From NCBI RefSeq assembly GCF_020884795.1, contig NZ_BBZF01000028.1:1-64000 (forward strand): a stretch of 64,000 nt of DNA, given 5' to 3'. Below are positions 17,401 to 24,074 of this stretch, one piece after another (position 1 is the first letter of the stretch; every line of letters begins with the position of its first letter). Under the pieces are notes generated by a model that did no database searches, had not been told where the DNA came from, and worked only from the letters and a program-made list of their open reading frames with translations. The position numbers and the translations under genes are program-made. The DNA comes from Micromonospora okii. Its GTDB lineage: Bacteria; Actinomycetota; Actinomycetes; Mycobacteriales; Micromonosporaceae.

Positions 17401-17715
17401 GACGGCGGCCCCGGACACGCGACCGGGCCGACGCCCGCGCAGCGGACCGCGACGGTCCAGCGGGCAGCGGCCCCCGGCACCGCCGCCGCCGCCGCGGCGC
17501 GTCCCGGCGCCGGGACGGTGCAGCGGAGGGCTGCCGCGCTGGCCGCCCCGGACCCCGGCCCGGAGCCGGGCCTGGAGGCGCTGCTGCGGGACTTCGACCG
17601 ACGGCACCTGGATGCCCTGGCCCACCGGCTGGTCGAGCCGATCAGCCGGCTGATCCGGGCCGACCTGCGGGCCAGCCGGGAACGGTCCGGCCGGTGGCGG
17701 GACGGCGCGCGGTGA
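14413..17715 (+). CDS. giant disordered Pro/Ala-rich eCIS protein
   Basis: 1100 residues with no folded core. Short conserved-looking ends flank a vast Pro/Ala/Gly/Arg region: residues 1-110 are helical (LRERMRRLAAGARDRL, then WWALPPIQRAV and DLTRFADRLGTF), and the last about 50 form a charged amphipathic helix (ALLRDFDRRHLDALAHRL, RLIRADLRASRERSG). The middle contains five exact six-residue repeats and eight VQR tripeptides. It lies where long-tailed phages keep the tape measure, between tube and baseplate genes, and has the right topology (helical ends, extended centre). I infer a length ruler, internal scaffold or cargo tether; I know of no proof. It has an ATG with GAGG upstream. Confidence 0.7.
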   Translation: MGLRERMRRLAAGARDRLAGPAGGPSPSPAPAGPVAGSDAPTATPSAPGWWALPPIQRAVATGPVLVSDLTRFADRLGTFRDPTLRTPLDHLVSDQAPLGLVRDLARPRPAGPTAGRGPHLPAVQRRVASAPADPADGRPAPEASQGADRPGPGASPGADRPGPDAYPGGPVTAPGRPTAAGPAAPTQPAPARPGHAPDRPRPTDRPGSADRPGSADRPGSADRPGSADRPGSAGAAGSLVTAPVPAPTRRLAGTPRAGVAAAPPLTTVQPAPANSPPSRPVAPAPAAPVEAVVAPPGPVTPADTAPLVRPAGFAPPAQATATPAQVTTAPTQATVAPGQATPNQATVAPGQAGGAVAPVVQTAPAVPTVGPAPAGASGPTDGGPGAPTPHVARAPARSGPPPVRRGARLGLGDPLPSLPETARTSAPGRRAGPAPAAGHGARPGQVTPRVDSASPPAGPAVSPPGPAAPPIRSGSPPTRPASPPTRSGSPSVGPGSPPGARPAGPVAAPGSPARTWQHTPGDAEVQRAPARPDRAGLGPPLPADAPPPVARRSPPARAGATGSSPHAPRTVDAQSSDARRAEPPRPVGPRAADAPRPDTRAGGWPQPDGRGGNGAQPDAPARADSTARPGLPLHTPAGPAADAAPQAAGAPPSSPPRPSLADQPPRPAAAAPPPAVIARTPGGTPGRRPSPAAQGGGASGASSAPPRVPIRPAPARRSTAGPSTAAPAGPVVQRLRRRLPGTPGAALGPASTADPAAAPPAPLAGPATPAAGPATARPTPPAGLPRLIRPGPTGDWADAAEAGPVERDGSAAGPTGVRVPPPAPVQRRLPLLAERQLSPLTEMPAAPAVPGGPGAAAGARATVPVTWRTRGRSDSGAIPAGPPTPSGPRAAGPATVQRVAGPAAARPTAPPTTAQWAAGPTAARPTVPPVTVQPTARPAAVQRAAGAGGGRLPPPAVPPRPAAAPGRSAASGVPGRDLASSDVPVPGRRTAGPAADGGPGHATGPTPAQRTATVQRAAAPGTAAAAAARPGAGTVQRRAAALAAPDPGPEPGLEALLRDFDRRHLDALAHRLVEPISRLIRADLRASRERSGRWRDGAR
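15025..15114 (+). repeat. five exact 18-bp tandem repeats inside a coding region
   Basis: Five identical copies of an 18-base unit (starting GACCGGCCCGGATC) encode DRPGSA repeated in the disordered eCIS protein. Because the unit is a multiple of three, copy-number changes would lengthen or shorten the protein without a frameshift. Confidence 0.85.
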
Positions 17716-17793
17716 GCCCGCCGCCCACCGCCCGGATGACTGGCGGAACGCACCGGCCGGACGGCACCGACCGGCACGAGAGGGGAGACGGGG

Positions 17794-18222
17794 ATGGCCA
17801 GTGGCGACCCGGGGACGACCGTCCACTTCCGGCTCCAGGTCGACGGCATCGACCTGGGCGACTGGAGCAGTTGCGACGGCCTCGGCTGCGAGGTGGAGCT
17901 GGAGCAGTTCCAGGAGGGCGGCAACAACGAGTTCGTCTGGCAGCTCCCGTCGCGGCTGCGGTACTCCAACGTCACCCTGAGCCGCCCGCTGACCCGGGAC
18001 ACCGCCAAGGTCTCCAGCTACCTCGCCCAGCTACCGAGCGGGGTACGCCGGGGGACGGCGCAGATCGCGGCACTCCGGCCCGATCTGGCGCTGCTCGTGC
18101 AGTGGGGGCTGGCCGACGTGGTCCTGGTGCGCTGGTCCGGGCCGTCCTTCGACCCGAACCGGTCAGAGGTGGCCACCGAGAGCATCGAGCTGGCGTACCA
18201 CGGCTTCCTGGAGGTGGGCTGA
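17794..18222 (+). CDS. eCIS inner tube protein 2
   Basis: 142 residues with the gp19-like tube fold: HFRLQVDGIDLGDWSSCDGL, the ELEQFQEGGNN loop and the final SIELAYHGFLEVG strand. Its EGGNN loop and ASGDPGT start match the baseplate-proximal tube initiators (Afp5/Pvc5 class) better than the first tube protein. It would form the ring joining spike to tube. A GAGGGGAGACGGGG site precedes the ATG. Its stop codon shares a base with the start of the LysM adaptor gene, so the two are coupled. Confidence 0.9.
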   Translation: MASGDPGTTVHFRLQVDGIDLGDWSSCDGLGCEVELEQFQEGGNNEFVWQLPSRLRYSNVTLSRPLTRDTAKVSSYLAQLPSGVRRGTAQIAALRPDLALLVQWGLADVVLVRWSGPSFDPNRSEVATESIELAYHGFLEVG

Positions 18223-18953
18223 TGCGGTCGCGGGCCGGCAAGGTGTCGGCGCACATCCAGCGGTACCAGCCGCCCACCTCGGGCGGGAGCCAGCCCGGCG
18301 GCTCCCTCGGCGGGCCGATCACCTTCATGTTCAACCCGCAGCAGCTCGCCCTCACCAAGTCGGCGAACTGGATCCCGCACGTCGTGCGCGGGGCGGCGGA
18401 CGTCGGGGTCGCCGAGTTCAGCGGGTCCGGGCCCCGGACGCTCAGCCTGGAGGTCTTCCTCGATGCCACGGACACCCACTCCCGCAGCGTCCAGGAACGG
18501 GTCGACGCCCTGCTCACCTGCTGCGTGCCGACGAAGGCGAGCATCGCGGCGAAGGCCCCGTCGCCGCCGTGGGTGAAGTTCGCGTGGGGGCAGTTCCAGA
18601 CCGTCTCCTTCTACTCGTACGTCAGCCAGGTCAACGCCACGTACAGCCTGTTCGACCCGGACGGCACCCCCCTGCGGGCCACCTGTTCGCTGACGCTCAA
18701 CGAGATCAGCGGCGCCACCCCCGGGCAGAACCCGACGTCGGGCAGCCGCACCGCCCGCCGCGTGCACCGGCTGGTGGCCGGGGACTCCCTGGAGCTGCTG
18801 GCCCACCGCGAGTACGGGGACCCCACCGCCTGGCGGGTCATCGCGGAGGCCAACGACATCGACGACCCGGTCCGGCTGCGCACCGGCCGTCAACTGCTGC
18901 TGCCCGCCCCGGAGGAGCTGCGCACCCAGGAGGATCCCCATGGCCAGCGCTGA
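18222..18953 (+). CDS. eCIS LysM baseplate adaptor (Afp7/Pvc7-like)
   Basis: 243 residues. The N-terminal two thirds contain the conserved baseplate-adaptor pattern (ITFMFNPQQLALTKSANW, WVKFAWGQFQ, TPLRATCSLTLNEI). The C-terminal about 50 residues are a LysM domain (VHRLVAGDSLELLAHREYGD, WRVIAEANDIDDPVRLRTG). In Afp/PVC and T4-like systems this gp53-type protein clamps tube to spike. ATG 18222 overlaps the previous stop (TGATG), and the gene overlaps the spike gene by 14 bases. Confidence 0.9.
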   Translation: MRSRAGKVSAHIQRYQPPTSGGSQPGGSLGGPITFMFNPQQLALTKSANWIPHVVRGAADVGVAEFSGSGPRTLSLEVFLDATDTHSRSVQERVDALLTCCVPTKASIAAKAPSPPWVKFAWGQFQTVSFYSYVSQVNATYSLFDPDGTPLRATCSLTLNEISGATPGQNPTSGSRTARRVHRLVAGDSLELLAHREYGDPTAWRVIAEANDIDDPVRLRTGRQLLLPAPEELRTQEDPHGQR

Positions 18954-20703
18954 CCACACCAACAACCTGGTCGTCGGCCTGCCCGACCCGCTGCCCGAGG
19001 ACTGGGCCGACCGGCTGGTCTCGGCGACCGTGGAGGACAGCACCAACCTGGCCGCCACCGCCACCCTCCGCTTCCGCGACCCGCAGAGCCGGTTCCTGGA
19101 AGACAACAGGGTGGAGATCGGCGTCGACATGACGCTGCACGTCCGCACCGGCTCCGACGCCGCCCCGCTGCCGCTGTTCAGCGGCGAGGTGGTCACCCTG
19201 GAGTCGGAGTACGACGGGGTCGGCACCTTCACCACCATCCGGGCCATGGACCTGTCGCACCGGCTGATGCGGGGGCAGCGGGTCCGCAGCTTCGTCAACC
19301 GCAAGGCCTCCGACATCGCCCGGGAGGTCGCCGCCGCCGCCAGGATCCCGGTCGGCCGGATCGACCCCACCCCCACGGTGTACGAGACGGTCACCCAGCC
19401 GAACGTGAACGACTGGGAGTTCCTCAAGATGCTGGCCGTCGACAACGACGCCGAGGTGGTGGTCGTCGACGGCCGGTTCTTCTTCCGCCGATCAGTGCGG
19501 GCGGCCGGCGCGCCGGGCCCGGGGGTCACCGCCGAGCAGAGCCCGTTCGTGGTCCAGATGGACGAGAACCTGCTGTCGGTGCGCTCCACGGTCACCTCGG
19601 TCGGCCAGGTGGCCGGGGTGACCGTGCGCGGGTGGGACGTCCGGGCGAAGCGTCCGGTCCTCACGGAGGTCGCCACCGCCGCCAGCGACGAGGTGCAGAT
19701 CGGCACCACCCCGGCCAAGGTGTCCGCGCCCTTCGGTGCGGCCCGGCTCTGCGTGGCGGACGTGCCGTACCGGACGGCGGCCGAGACCCGCGCGGTGGCC
19801 GGCGCGGTGGCCGCCGACGTGACGGGGGCCTTCGCGGAGCTGGAGGTGGGCATCCGGGGCAATCCCCGGCTGCGGGCCGGGGTGCCGCTGTCGTTGCAGC
19901 AGGTGGGGAAGCCCTTCGAGGGGAAGTACACGATCACCGCCAGCCGGCACGTCTTCGGCCCCGCCCAGTTCTACGAGACCTGGCTGACGGTCAGCGGCCG
20001 GCAGGACCGCTCCACGTGGGGCCTGGCCTCGGCCGCCGCCGCGCCGGCCCGGGCGGCCCGCGTCCCGGGGCTGGCCGTCGCGATCGTCACCAACACCAAG
20101 GCCGACGTGGACCGCCGCCACCCCGAGCGGGTCGGGCAGGGCTGGGTGCGGCTGCGCTTCCCCTGGCTGACCGACGCCCCGGACTACGAGACCGACTGGG
20201 TGCGGACGGTGCAGCTCGGCGGGGTGGGCGGGGGCGGGGTGTTCTGCCCGGAGGTCAACGACGAGGTCCTGGTCGGCTTCGAGCAGGGCCTGCTCGACCG
20301 CCCGTACGTCATCGGCGGGCTCTACAACGGCGTGGACAAGCCCTCGCCGCACGACGGCGCGCTGGTCGACTCCTCCTCGGGGCGGGTGAACCGGCGCTCG
20401 TTCGCCTCCCGCAGCGGGGACCGGATCGAGTTCCTGGAGTCGCAGCTTCCCGCCGGGCCCCGGGGCATCCGGCTGCGCACCTCCAAGGACAGGCTCACCG
20501 TGCACCTCGACGAGCGGCGCACGGCCGTGGTGATCCACAGCGACGGCAGCGTCGAGATCGAGGCCAGGCAGCAGGTCACTGTGAAGGGGCGCGGGATCAC
20601 CCTCGACGCCGGGATCGGCGAGCTGACCCTCAAGGGCCGGTCGGTCACCGTCGACGGCGGCACCACGGTCGACATCCAGGCACCACTCGTCAAGCTCAAC
20701 TGA
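18940..20703 (+). CDS. eCIS spike protein, VgrG / phage protein D-like (Afp8/Pvc8)
   Basis: 587 residues combining a gp27/protein-D-like N-terminal half (contractile tail hub, about 1-370) and a gp5-like OB-fold with a beta-helix end (about 375-587). Hallmarks are GWVRLRFPWLTD in the OB domain, DEVLVGFEQGLLDRPYVIGG, and the repetitive VTVKGRGITLDAGIGELTLK region of the spike. It trimerises as the hub and spike of the baseplate and carries the PAAR tip encoded next. AGGAGG precedes ATG 18940. There is no C-terminal toxin extension, so cargo is not fused to this spike. Confidence 0.93.
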   Translation: MASADHTNNLVVGLPDPLPEDWADRLVSATVEDSTNLAATATLRFRDPQSRFLEDNRVEIGVDMTLHVRTGSDAAPLPLFSGEVVTLESEYDGVGTFTTIRAMDLSHRLMRGQRVRSFVNRKASDIAREVAAAARIPVGRIDPTPTVYETVTQPNVNDWEFLKMLAVDNDAEVVVVDGRFFFRRSVRAAGAPGPGVTAEQSPFVVQMDENLLSVRSTVTSVGQVAGVTVRGWDVRAKRPVLTEVATAASDEVQIGTTPAKVSAPFGAARLCVADVPYRTAAETRAVAGAVAADVTGAFAELEVGIRGNPRLRAGVPLSLQQVGKPFEGKYTITASRHVFGPAQFYETWLTVSGRQDRSTWGLASAAAAPARAARVPGLAVAIVTNTKADVDRRHPERVGQGWVRLRFPWLTDAPDYETDWVRTVQLGGVGGGGVFCPEVNDEVLVGFEQGLLDRPYVIGGLYNGVDKPSPHDGALVDSSSGRVNRRSFASRSGDRIEFLESQLPAGPRGIRLRTSKDRLTVHLDERRTAVVIHSDGSVEIEARQQVTVKGRGITLDAGIGELTLKGRSVTVDGGTTVDIQAPLVKLN

Positions 20704-20738
20704 CCGTCGTCGAGCCCAACCTGACCGGAGGGACGCCC

Positions 20739-21110
20739 ATGCCGCCCGCCGCGCGCGTCGGTGACCAGATCAGCCACCTCGCCACCGGGCTCACCCCCGG
20801 TCCGCCCACCGGCAGCGTCGGGCCGCCCGGCGGGCGGGCCCTGCCCCCCGGGCCCCCCGGCGGGCCGCTGCTCGGGGTGGCCAGCGTGCGCATCGCCGGG
20901 CAGCCCGCCGCCGTCGTCGGCACGGTCTGCGTGTGCAGCGTGCCGCCGCCGCACGCCGCCCTGCTGATGACCAACGTGATCGTGCCCGCCGCCCCGCCGC
21001 CGCTGCGCCAGGTGCTGATCGGCGGTTACCCGGCCGCCCGCCGGGGCGACGCCACGACCTGCCGGGCCGTGGTGAGCACCGGCGCGCCGACCGTGCTGAT
21101 CGGCGGGTGA
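20739..21110 (+). CDS. PAAR-type spike tip protein
   Basis: 123 residues with the PAAR fold: MPPAARVGDQISH at the start, a Pro/Gly-rich central loop, then VASVRIAGQPAAVVG and a closing VLIGGYPAARRGDATTC and APTVLIGG. His and Cys residues (His13, and the VCVC and TTC cysteines) could bind the metal at the tip. PAAR proteins sharpen the VgrG trimer for membrane piercing. The GTG of the gp25 gene overlaps its stop by four bases. There is no appended effector domain. Confidence 0.92.
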   Translation: MPPAARVGDQISHLATGLTPGPPTGSVGPPGGRALPPGPPGGPLLGVASVRIAGQPAAVVGTVCVCSVPPPHAALLMTNVIVPAAPPPLRQVLIGGYPAARRGDATTCRAVVSTGAPTVLIGG

Positions 21111-21526
21111 CGGCGGTGGCCGAGCAGTTCATCGGGGCGGGCTGGGCGTTCCCGCTGCGCACCGACGCCACCGGCGGGATGGCCCTGGTCGACCGGGAGC
21201 GGGAGATCGTCGAGGCGATCCAGCTCATCCTCGGCACCGCGCCCGGCGAGCGGCCGATGCGGCCGGAGTTCGGCTGCGGGGTGCACGACTACGTCTTCGC
21301 CCCCGCCGACGAGAACACCGCCGGGCGGATCGCCTTCGAGGTGCGTCGGGCGCTGGACCGGTGGGAGCCGCGCATCGACGTCACCGACGTGGTGATCGGC
21401 TTCGACGCCGAGGACGCCGGGGTGCTCTACATCGACGTCCGGTACTCGATCCGGGGCACCAACGACCCCCGCAACCTGGTCTTCCCGTTCTACGTCATCC
21501 CGTCCCACGAGGAAAGCGCCGCCTGA
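21107..21526 (+). CDS. eCIS baseplate wedge, gp25/GPW-like
   Basis: 139 residues of the GPW/gp25 family: GGMALVDREREIVEAIQLIL, then TAPGERPMRPEFGCGVHDYVF with the EFGCG turn, and a C-terminal NLVFPFYV. This T4 gp25 homologue nucleates the sheath on the baseplate. The GTG start overlaps the PAAR stop; an alternative GTG nine bases downstream is also in frame. Its own stop shares one base with the next start (TGATG). Confidence 0.92.
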   Translation: MTAVAEQFIGAGWAFPLRTDATGGMALVDREREIVEAIQLILGTAPGERPMRPEFGCGVHDYVFAPADENTAGRIAFEVRRALDRWEPRIDVTDVVIGFDAEDAGVLYIDVRYSIRGTNDPRNLVFPFYVIPSHEESAA

Positions 21527-23487
21527 TGCCGCTGCCCGCCCCCAACCTGGACGACCGTCGCTTCCAGCAACTCGTCGACGAGGCGAAGCGCTTCATCCAG
21601 CAGCGCTGCCCCGAGTGGAGCGACCACAACGTCTCCGACCCCGGGGTGACCCTGGTCGAGACGTTCGCCCACATGGTCGACCAGCTCCTCTACCGCCTCA
21701 ACCGGGTGCCGGAGAAGAACTACCTGGCCTTCCTCGACCTGATCGGGGTGCGGCCGTTCCCGCCGACGGCCGCCCGGGGCGACGTCACGTTCTGGCTCTC
21801 CGGCCCGCAGACCCAGCCGGTGGTGCTGCGCGCCGGCACCGAGGTCGGCACGGAACGCACCCAGACCGACGAGGCGATCGTGTTCACCACGGCGGCGGAC
21901 CTGGCGGTGGTGCCCTGCGAGCTGACCCGGCTGCGCAGCCACCCGGCGCAGGGCCCACCGGCGGACCGGACCGAGGAGCTGCTCGACGGCCGGGACGTGG
22001 CCTGCTTCCCGGCCGGCCCCGCCCCGGGGGACGCGATGCTCCTCGGCCTCTCCGCCGCCGTGCCCTCCTGCGCGGTGCTGCTGCGGATGGACAGCCGGGT
22101 GGAGGGCGTCGGGGTCGACCCGCGCCAGCCGCCGCTGGTGTGGGAGGCGTGGACGGGCGGGGACTGGTCGCCCTGCGAGGTCGACCACGACGACACCGGC
22201 GGGCTGAACCGGCCGGGCGAGGTGGTGCTGCACGTGCCGGCCGGCCACGTCACCTCCGTGGTGGCCGGGCAGCGCGCCGGCTGGCTGCGGTGCCGGCTGG
22301 TCGAGGCCCGGCCCGGTCAGCCCTTCTACGCCGCCTCCCCGACCGTGCGCTCGGTGGAGGCGGCCACCATCGGCGGCACGGTCACCGCCGTGCATGCCGA
22401 GACCGTCCTCGGCGAGCAGCTCGGCGAGGCCGAGGGGGTGCCCGGCCAGCGGTTCGCGGTGGCCCGGCCGCCGATCGTCGGCGACGAGCACCCCCTGGTG
22501 GTGGAGACCGCCGACGCCGCCGGGTGGCGGGAGTGGACCGAGGTGGGCGCGTTCAGCGCGTCCGGTCCGGACGACCGGCACGTCGTCGTCGACCGGACCG
22601 CCGGGGAGATCCTCTTCGGGCCGGCCGTGCGGCAACCCGACGGCACCCTGCGCCGGTACGGCGCCGTGCCGCCCGCCGGAGCCCGGGTGCGGGTGCGCCG
22701 CTACCGGACGGGGGGCGGGCGCAGCGGCAACGTCGCCCGGGGGGCGCTGGCCGTCCTGCGCAGCTCCATGCCGTACGTGTCGCGGGTGGAGAACCGGGGG
22801 CCGGCCACCGGCGGGGTCGACGGGGAGAGCGTGGCGGAGGCCCGGCTGCGCGGGCCGGTGCAGCTCCGGGCCCAGGACCGGGCGGTCACCGCCCGCGACT
22901 ACGAGCTGCTGGCCCGGCAGGCCTGCCCGGCCGCGGCCCGGGTCCGCTGCCTGCCCGCCGGTGACGGGAGCGCGGCCGGTGGGGTACGGCTGCTGGTGGT
23001 GCCGGAGGCCGTCGCCGACGACGAGGGCCGGTTGCACTTCGAGGACCTGGTGCCCCCGGACGCGATGCTCGCCACCATCGCGGAGCATCTCGACGCCCGC
23101 CGCCCGATCGGCACCCGGCTGGTCGTGGAGCCGCCGTTCTACCAGGGCGTCACGGTCGCGGCGCGACTCGTCCCCCGCCCGGACACGGCCGCCGCCCAGC
23201 TCCGCGCCGAGGCCACGGCCACCCTGTACCGGTATCTCGACCCGGTGCGCGGCGGGCCGGAGGGCACCGGGTGGCCGTTCGGGCGGCAGGTGCACTCGGG
23301 GGAGGTCTTCGGGGTCCTGCAACGGCTGCCGGGGGTCGAGGTGGTCGAGGAGGTACGGATGTTCCCCGCCGACCCGCTGACCGGCCGCCGGGGGGAGCAG
23401 GTGGCCCGCATCGAGCTGGACCGGCACGCCCTCGTCTTCTCCCACCAGCACCAGGTCCGGGTCGACGCTCGCCCGTCGGGCGCCTGA
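21526..23487 (+). CDS. eCIS baseplate J / gp47-like protein (Afp11/Pvc11)
   Basis: 653 residues. The N-terminus has the typical APNLDDRRFQQLVDEAKRFI and WSDHNVSDPGVTLVETFA motifs of baseplate J-like proteins, followed by a long beta-rich insert (about 70-440) and the C-terminal VTARDYELLARQAC and VHSGEVFGVLQRLPGVEVV segments. It forms the main baseplate wedge. The large central insert is usual for eCIS members compared with phage P2 gpJ. It is tightly coupled to gp25 upstream and lies 17 bases from the tail protein I gene. Confidence 0.92.
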   Translation: MPLPAPNLDDRRFQQLVDEAKRFIQQRCPEWSDHNVSDPGVTLVETFAHMVDQLLYRLNRVPEKNYLAFLDLIGVRPFPPTAARGDVTFWLSGPQTQPVVLRAGTEVGTERTQTDEAIVFTTAADLAVVPCELTRLRSHPAQGPPADRTEELLDGRDVACFPAGPAPGDAMLLGLSAAVPSCAVLLRMDSRVEGVGVDPRQPPLVWEAWTGGDWSPCEVDHDDTGGLNRPGEVVLHVPAGHVTSVVAGQRAGWLRCRLVEARPGQPFYAASPTVRSVEAATIGGTVTAVHAETVLGEQLGEAEGVPGQRFAVARPPIVGDEHPLVVETADAAGWREWTEVGAFSASGPDDRHVVVDRTAGEILFGPAVRQPDGTLRRYGAVPPAGARVRVRRYRTGGGRSGNVARGALAVLRSSMPYVSRVENRGPATGGVDGESVAEARLRGPVQLRAQDRAVTARDYELLARQACPAAARVRCLPAGDGSAAGGVRLLVVPEAVADDEGRLHFEDLVPPDAMLATIAEHLDARRPIGTRLVVEPPFYQGVTVAARLVPRPDTAAAQLRAEATATLYRYLDPVRGGPEGTGWPFGRQVHSGEVFGVLQRLPGVEVVEEVRMFPADPLTGRRGEQVARIELDRHALVFSHQHQVRVDARPSGA

Positions 23488-23504
23488 GCGGAAGGGGTAC
23501 GTGG

Positions 23505-24074
23505 ATGCGCGCCGCCATCGAAGGGCTGGACTCGCCCGACCCGCTGGGTCGACGGCTGCCCGCCGTCTACGCCGCCGACGACCTGGCCCAGCGCCTGACC
23601 GGCGCGTACGACCAGGTGGTCGCGCCGGTGCACGCCACCCTGGACAACCTGTGGGCGTACTTCGACCCGGCGCTCGCCCCGATGGACTTCGTGGACTGGC
23701 TGGGCGGCTGGGTCGCCGCCGGGGCCGGCCCCGAGAGGCCGCCGGACGAGCGCCGCCGAGCCGTGTCCGGCGCGGTGGCCCGGCACCGGGTGCGCGGCAC
23801 CGCCGCCGGGCTGGCCGAGGAGGTGCGGCTGGCCACGGGGTTCGTGCCCGAGGTCGTCGAGAGCGGCGGGACGACCTGGTCGGCGAGCCCCCGCGCCGAG
23901 TTGCCCGGCGCCGCCGAGCCCGCCCTGACCGTGCGGTTGCGCGTGCCCGAGCCCACGGAGGCCCTGGAGTCCCGGCTCCGGGCGGTGGTCGAGGCGAACC
24001 GGCCGGCGCACGTGCCGTACACGGTGGAGGTGCTGCCGGCCGACGGCGGCCCGGCGACGGGCGGTGCCCGATGA
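23505..24074 (+). CDS. phage tail protein I-like baseplate protein
   Basis: 189 residues, matching the tail protein I family used in eCIS baseplates: RLPAVYAADDLAQRLTGAYD, then LDNLWAYFDPALAPMDFVDWL with the paired aromatics, AVARHRVRGTAAGLAEEVRL, and a C-terminal beta strand ALTVRLRV. It builds the second wedge subunit with the gp47-like protein. A GGAAGGGG site precedes ATG 23505, and its stop overlaps the next start (ATGA). Confidence 0.88.
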   Translation: MRAAIEGLDSPDPLGRRLPAVYAADDLAQRLTGAYDQVVAPVHATLDNLWAYFDPALAPMDFVDWLGGWVAAGAGPERPPDERRRAVSGAVARHRVRGTAAGLAEEVRLATGFVPEVVESGGTTWSASPRAELPGAAEPALTVRLRVPEPTEALESRLRAVVEANRPAHVPYTVEVLPADGGPATGGAR

